From the NCBI GenBank assembly GCA_037042185.1, contig JAXQJY010000033.1, forward strand, positions 310,001 through 374,000: DNA of 64,000 nt, read 5' to 3'. Source of the stretch: Sordariomycetes sp. S80-01Y (Eukaryota > Ascomycota > Sordariomycetes). The position numbers and the translations under genes were made by a program. Under the pieces are notes generated by a model, which was not told the origin of the DNA, searched no databases, and was given only the letters and a program-made list of their open reading frames with translations. Positions 58,726-64,000 of this stretch are shown one piece after another; the stretch's first letter is position 1, and each line of letters opens with the position of its first letter.

Positions 58726-60426
58726 CTAATTCTTTCCTTGAGGCATCTGGCTCGGCGCATTCTCATTTGTGACGCCACTGTAGGCTGGCCTCTCTTGGAG
58801 ACCATCAAATGGTCCGCTGAGGTTCTCTGCCACGGCCTCATCGTAACTTGGTGGCGCATCGTCATAAGCAGGTGCGTCCTCACCAGGCCGTAGCTGCGGG
58901 GGATATAATGGGTCGTGCGCAGGTGGTTGCACTGGCGCTACGTTCTGTGGTCGCGGCGGCTGCACTGGCTGCCCGCTCGGCCCAGCCTGCCCGTTTCTTG
59001 GGGGTAGTCGCGGACCGTTGCTGGTCATGTTGAATGTTGCGCGCCCTGGCGCTGTTGTGCGGGCTGCCTCAATGAGCTCAGGAGGTGGCATAATGCCTGA
59101 GTAGACCTCCACACTGTTGAAATGTAGAGGGAGGTAGATAGTTGGAGGTTGTTGGTCTTTGCCGAAGATGCTGCCCTTTCCACCTGGCCTGCCCCATGAG
59201 ACTCCCAGCTTGATCTCAAGCTCGTACCGCCGGATAAGATTGCAGCTGATGAAGGATGGCGCGACGGTGTTGGGAAGCGCCATATGATTCCACACCGTGT
59301 CTGGTATCACGAATTCAGTGCCTACTTCATCATGAGGTGAAGTCTGCATTGGTATGCTTAAGTTCGTGTTGGACGCCACAACCCAACGGTTCGTCCTGCG
59401 GTTAAAGATGTTGTGGCACCGTACATCTGTATAACCCACTAGTTCCATCTGTAAAGATATGAGGAATATCTCTTCTGGGCAGTTGACTAGCTTTTTCGAA
59501 ACCAGTCTTAGCGGGACTGGTTTGTTGCAAGTCAGTATAGGCGGATGCGGCAAACGCGCAGAGACCTCCACGGAGGGTGCTTGTGCAACAGAAGATGATG
59601 ACCCGTCTTTGGAATCGGTATGAAAGGGATTGTTTGAAGTTTTGGAGTCATCGCCCCCTTTCTTGTTGAAGAAGAAGCCGCTCTTCTTCCGTTCAGCGCC
59701 TTGGTATGTCGGCGTCCGTGCGTGAAAGGTGAATGGTCGCCGCGCAAATGCTTCCTGTCCGGTATTCTTGGGCCGTGGTGGCTCGATGGGCAGGAACTTG
59801 AAGCCGGTCTGGAACCGCCAGTTCTCCTTCAGGAAGCCTGGGCGTTGCACAGTAACCTTGAGGAAGTATCGGATCTCAGCCTCTTGCGGAAAGCCTGTCA
59901 CTGACGGTGGCAACGTCTTGGTGACATGCTTCAGAAACAGCTGCTTGCTGCCGTCCATAACTCTGACCCCTCCCATCCCGAATAGCCCGCCCCCTGATCC
60001 GAAACCGCCTACGCCTGCCAGACCTCCGATCTTGGACATTGCCATCGGGTCACTGCACGCATTGTTGATGGGCATCTTGAACTTGAAAGGGAACTCATGC
60101 TCGCCAGGGTGCAGAGGGTGCGCTCCATACGGATTGTTTCCGCTCGCATGATACTCATCCGGGAAAACCTGCTGCACCTTGTAGAGAAGCTTGTGCGTCT
60201 CGCTTACTATGCTTCCCGGCGGTCCTGGTGCCGGCCCATTTCGCATGCCATTGGGATCATGGGCTGGATGAGGCACCTGAAGCGCCGTCGTCGATTCACC
60301 CTCAAGCTTGACAACAATGTTGCCGATCTGCTCCGGCCGGTTGATGCTGAGAATTATCCTCCCAGTAACCTCATCGAGGTTTGTGTAGAACTCCGGCCGG
60401 TTGTTCAGCACGACCTTGATCGACAT
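58726..60426 (-). CDS. Arrestin-like (ART family) ubiquitin-ligase adaptor, 566 aa
   Basis: Such proteins recruit the HECT ligase Rsp5/NEDD4 to plasma-membrane transporters for endocytosis. It is an uninterrupted frame starting MSIKVVLNNRPEFYTNLDEV, the typical first strand of the arrestin N-lobe. The N-lobe runs to about 215 and holds HPGEHEFPFKFKMP and EIRYFLKVTVQRPG. A Gly-rich loop (GGLAGVGGFGSGGGLFGMGG) of about 20 residues interrupts it near 135-155. A Ser/Lys-rich linker precedes the C-lobe (about 295-440: PVPLRLVSKKL, YELEIKLGVSWG, TIYLPLHFNSVEVYSG). The Pro-rich tail contains the PPxY motif in DAPPSYDEAV, the expected WW-domain ligand, and a second weaker site (RPAYSG). Cargo cannot be told from the sequence. 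Family assignment is secure. Confidence 0.92.
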   Translation of the reverse strand: MSIKVVLNNRPEFYTNLDEVTGRIILSINRPEQIGNIVVKLEGESTTALQVPHPAHDPNGMRNGPAPGPPGSIVSETHKLLYKVQQVFPDEYHASGNNPYGAHPLHPGEHEFPFKFKMPINNACSDPMAMSKIGGLAGVGGFGSGGGLFGMGGVRVMDGSKQLFLKHVTKTLPPSVTGFPQEAEIRYFLKVTVQRPGFLKENWRFQTGFKFLPIEPPRPKNTGQEAFARRPFTFHARTPTYQGAERKKSGFFFNKKGGDDSKTSNNPFHTDSKDGSSSSVAQAPSVEVSARLPHPPILTCNKPVPLRLVSKKLVNCPEEIFLISLQMELVGYTDVRCHNIFNRRTNRWVVASNTNLSIPMQTSPHDEVGTEFVIPDTVWNHMALPNTVAPSFISCNLIRRYELEIKLGVSWGRPGGKGSIFGKDQQPPTIYLPLHFNSVEVYSGIMPPPELIEAARTTAPGRATFNMTSNGPRLPPRNGQAGPSGQPVQPPRPQNVAPVQPPAHDPLYPPQLRPGEDAPAYDDAPPSYDEAVAENLSGPFDGLQERPAYSGVTNENAPSQMPQGKN

Positions 60427-62496
60427 GGCTGGAAAAGTGTGACGGGGTCAGGGAGCCCCTGGCCTTGGTTTCCTGTGATCAGATGATGCAGGTGAAGTGA
60501 CGGCTGTCGCTGAGTGGTGCGGCGTGGTGATATGGAGGTTGAGATGCAGCCGTCGGGCTGTTGGGTGGGATCACGAATGCCGAGGCTCGTGCACGTCGCA
60601 AAGCAGCTACTTCGGGCACCCTCTATCGCACGAAACAGCAGAGCACGAACCGTGCAAGAGAAATTGTCAAGGCCGTTGGAATAAGGACGTCGGTTCTGGT
60701 GTGGTAAAGAGGCTGGTGACCGAGGTGTCGTCAGCGGTCTTGGCTCACTGGCAATAAGCGTACTGTGACTGGCGTAGGCCCGGAAAGGTGAATGAGCTTG
60801 CGCCACATGAGGCGTCCGTGTCATGGCTCTGAGGCTGTGTAGCACACCGACGCTCGGAAAATCCTCCCGCCGAACCCCACTGTAGGTACGCGGCCCAGGT
60901 CGGCAGCCCAGCACACCGTGATGCACTGCAGCGAAGATCCGCGTCGCGTGAAGGTCCAGCTCATGCTGTGCTCAGCCTGAGGGCAGCTGCACTGGCTTGA
61001 CTGGCATTACCATCGCCAGCCTCGTAGCTGTTGTTCCCAGCCAATCACTCGTTCCTTGTGCTGCGGGCGTCGACCGGCCGCAGTCTGCAATGGAAAGCTC
61101 CCCGACGGAGATTTCACTGCCACTTGCTTGTTCCGTCGAGTTGACAGGATGCCAGGCGTCGTCCGGGCGCCACTGGATTGCCATGGACAAGTCACAATTG
61201 TGACAGGCAGGGACCGATATGCATGTTGGTTCTACGAAGTACCTCGATGCAGCGGGGAGCCAGGGTTGAGCGGCTCGGCATTAAGACCCTGCCAGCCCGA
61301 AGGCCCTCCCCTCGCTCGTCAACTCCCAGCTCCATCTCCATAGGTAAGCTGGAGATCCCGGAGCGAGTCCTTGTGCCGCTGCTGCTCATCAGTGGAGGCA
61401 CTCGAACCAACTGCATGTAGTAGCAGCAAGTGTTTTGGGGCTTGAGCCAACACTCGCTGTCGCCGGTTCTTTCGTTCGCAAGGGCCGAGAGATCTATCTC
61501 TCTTCACAGTATCCCGTCGTCTTCTTCAGCGCAGGCGGGTAAATGCATCTGTCATTTTATCTTCGGCTTGGGGGCGGTGGCGCCGACAATTGCCAAAAGT
61601 CTTGACCAAGATGGACCACAACGACTGCATTTGGGGTCCGTTTACTGCGGATAGGGTGGGTTCCCCTCGCGGGTTACCTTACCTTAGCTTAACTCGTTCC
61701 TTAGATGCGGCCGGTTCCGCAGCCGTCCTGCCCTAGGGTGGTATTGCTAGCGGGCCACCAAGCCACCCAAGCCATCCTGGCATCCGCACCTTCACGCTCC
61801 GAGAGTCTCTTTGCGCTTTGTGCCCTCGTTTCTCTATCGTATGGTAGCACTTTGTGAACTTTTGCCGCCCAGCGCAGCCGATCAGCGTCCTCTGACTGGC
61901 CAGTCTGAGGCAATCTGCCCTTTTGCTGTCAGGTTTTCACCGGGGCATCCAGAGTGTCGGGTCGTGAACCCCCTCATCTCTTCTCCTGTTGGAACCCTCG
62001 ACCAACATGCATATCAGGCTGGTTCACAGTGTCAACATACTGTCGTCTTGCTTGCCTTCTGCCCTCAGGTTGACCCCGGCGGTGAGGCCATGTGCTGCGC
62101 TACGGCGGAGGACTGGCGAGAGCATAGGGCAGCGTTTGGTTCTGGTTGCGTCTCGGTAGAAGCCAGCCCTACGCCCCATTGGTTCTCCTCTGGGGCCTGC
62201 CTGTCCGCGGCGTCGACATATGCATGGCGGCACACTGTCGAGTGACACTGGGTCGAGTTGGTCATTTGCCGCGTAGCGTCCTTTGCCTGACGCGCCTCCC
62301 GCGCTGCAGGATGGGACTGCCGTTGCGGGCGAGTCGGAGTCGGCGGGCGGGCGCTTTGTTTGCCGCGCTGTTTGTTATTCATATATGTAGGGGGCCGTAG
62401 GCTTGACCTCTGACCCTTTTGCTCTTGACCGAGTCTGCCCAGCCCTCAGGCTCGGAATGAACCACCTCCTCCTGACCACCGCCCCGAGTCTACACC
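60427..62496. other. 2 kb divergent intergenic region
   Basis: It contains the promoters of the arrestin-like and RTA1-like genes. Repeated TACCTTA-type words occur near 61676-61690. Open frames on both strands show no motif. No RNA gene was found. Confidence 0.4.
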
Positions 62497-63851
62497 ATGG
62501 CAGGCGATTGCGGCTCGACTTGTCCAGTAGAGGGTGGCTTCTACGCCTACAAGCCTAACGTTGGCGGCAATGCAGTTCTCCTGGCTGCGTTCGCTGTGCT
62601 TGTTCTGGTGGCCCTCTACTTGGGAGTCAGGCTGAGGACGCCCGTCTTCTCGGCAACCCTCGCAACGGGTATGTTGCTTGAAGTTATTGGTTTTGTAGGG
62701 CGTGTATTGCTCGGAAATACCTCTGACAGTCAGACTTTTTTCGTCCTGTCAATGCTTGGCACCCTTCTTGGCCCAGTCTGTGTCAGCGGGGCTATCCTCT
62801 TGACGCTCCCGCATATCCTGACAGTCTATGGCGACCATCTCAGCCCTCTCCGGCCGATGGTGGCTGGAGTCATCTTCTACAGCCTGGCTGCTATCGCTGC
62901 TGTCATCCAAGTCATCGGAGTTGTCTTCGTATCTTACGATATGAGCGGACTAGGAGTAGGTCCTGCCTGCGGCTCCATCAAGGAAAAGATGCTGACGAAA
63001 TTTAGCGCATGGGAGGAACAAGTCTCATCGCAGGCGGTCTCGGCGTGCAGTTACTTGCACTTCTCGCCTTCAGCGGCCTGCACCTTTGGTTTATGATCGG
63101 ACTCAGCGGGAAACGCTCCGGCTTGGATCCGAAACACTCGGCAATTTACCAGTCGATAAAGTTCAAACGCTTCCTCTTCGGTAAGGATGACAGCACCTAT
63201 CTACATGAGAATCTCTACTGACACCATTAAGCCACGGAAGTTGCTGCAGTGCTACTGATCGCCTATACCATCTACCGCATCGCCGAGATGGCCTCTGGCC
63301 CGACTGGCGCCCTCTTCCAGAACCAAGCCGCCTTCATGGTCATCAACGGGGCTGTACCATTCCTCTCGGCCCTGCTCATCACTGTGTTGCACCCGGGAGC
63401 TGCTTTCGGATCTGCCTGGGGCTCGACCTCGCCCCTTCGCCGCACACCAAAGCGTAGATCTGCCCCGGCTCCGCTCCGACCCCAAGAACGACCTGAGGGC
63501 TACAAGACCCACGCCTTGTACAACCCTGAGATACGGGCCCAGATCTCTCCCACTTCGCAGCGACACTCGAGCGTCCCCACTCAGCCGAAGGACTCCCCTG
63601 GGTTGCCCTCGCACCCCAAGGCTGCAATGAAGGGCAGCCCGATGCCGTCGCCAACCGGAACTACAGGAAGGAATAAGCCCAGCCCTATGCCTTCGCCTAC
63701 AGGCACCTATGGGAAGCCACGAACAAGTCCGATGCCGTCGCCCACGGGCACAGCTCAGACTGCTGGCTCGGGAATCGAACACAGAAGTAGCTTGCGAAGG
63801 AGCGCGGCACCGCCGAGCAAGCGAATGGTGGAGAAGGACGAGCTTTGGTGA
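62497..63851 (+). CDS. RTA1-family membrane protein, 417 aa
   Basis: The RTA1 family comprises seven-helix fungal proteins linked to lipid export and to resistance against 7-aminocholesterol and azoles; the exact role is unknown here. The model is join(62497..62955, 63006..63180, 63232..63851), with introns of 50 and 51 nt carrying GCTGAC and ACTGAC branch sites. The N-terminus MAGDCGSTCPVEGGFYAYKP is the usual extracellular start. Seven hydrophobic segments follow to about residue 275, with family words such as MLLEVIGFVGRVLL, the segment around AILLTLPHILTVYG, and FQNQAAFMVINGAVPFLSAL. The tail after 280 is cytosolic, basic and Ser/Pro-rich and contains the nonapeptide SPMPSPTGT three times. 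The stop at 63851 leaves 149 bases to the window end with no feature. Confidence 0.9.
63636..63752 (+). repeat. Coding repeat SPMPSPTGT x3 in the RTA1 tail
   Basis: Copies lie at 63636-63662, 63681-63707 and 63726-63752, each separated by exactly 18 nt (six residues, Gly/Lys/Arg/Asn-rich). The DNA copies differ at synonymous sites while the peptide is exact, which suggests selection on the protein. Each copy offers Ser-Pro and Thr-Gly sites suited to proline-directed phosphorylation (inference). Confidence 0.9.
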
Positions 63852-64000
63852 TCTAAGTGAAGGAAAGTGCATGTCAACATGTAGCGGAACCTGAGAGTTT
63901 GATTGGAGGGATCTGGCGTTGATGGGGTTGGACTTGATACCATGGGTTGCTCAGAGCCGGCTTTGGGCTGCTCTTTTAGGAGCATGTCTACGACTTGGAA

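Overview
The window is nuclear DNA of a filamentous ascomycete (Pezizomycotina; probably Sordariomycetes, which is inference). The grounds are short GT–AG introns of about 45–80 nt with CTAAC/CTGAC-like branch sites, GC-rich codon use, and fungus-specific families: DUF6536, Fungal_trans regulators, a PL3 pectate lyase, an RTA1 protein, an Fhl1-like FHA/forkhead protein and Mhp1. The pectate lyase hints at a plant-associated or plant-degrading life style. I see no complete or recognisable transposon, no AT-rich RIP-type block, no CRISPR, no rRNA and no convincing tRNA.

Layout, left to right: DUF6536 membrane protein (+, 408-2490); possible small Ser-rich protein (+, 3711-3923); phosphatidylserine decarboxylase with two C2 domains and an EF-hand (-, 4263-7871); C2H2/Fungal_trans regulator (-, 11001-14121); a gene-poor 6.8 kb; choline-phosphate cytidylyltransferase (-, 20928-22376); secreted PL3 pectate lyase (+, 24560-25345); Mhp1-like leucine-rich-repeat protein (-, 25857-29546); ribosomal protein L5 (-, 31263-32403); HAD phosphatase (+, 32831-33706); Zn2Cys6 regulator (-, 34195-36138); large SP-RING (PIAS/Siz-type) protein (-, 36760-41187); Boi-like SH3-SAM-PH polarity protein (+, 43221-46163); Fhl1-like FHA/forkhead/AT-hook factor (-, 47361-51662); MOT1-type molybdate transporter (-, 52581-53980); 63-residue single-pass membrane protein (+, 56333-56633); mitochondrial-type lipase (-, 57269-58282); arrestin-like adaptor (-, 58726-60426); RTA1-family membrane protein (+, 62497-63851).

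Most genes are housekeeping or regulatory and do not form one cluster. Two themes recur. Phospholipid synthesis is represented by PSD (PS to PE) and the cytidylyltransferase (CDP-choline branch to PC). Growth and ribosome production are represented by RPL5, the Fhl1-like factor, Boi and Mhp1. There is no backbone enzyme of a secondary-metabolite cluster.

I rebuilt gene structures by joining frames at GT–AG sites. In every spliced model the exon lengths add up to a whole number of codons. Weak points are the Mhp1 N-terminus, the start of the HAD gene, the start of the molybdate transporter, and whether the 3711-3923 frame is real. The 14.1-20.9 kb stretch carries coding-like frames that I could not assign.
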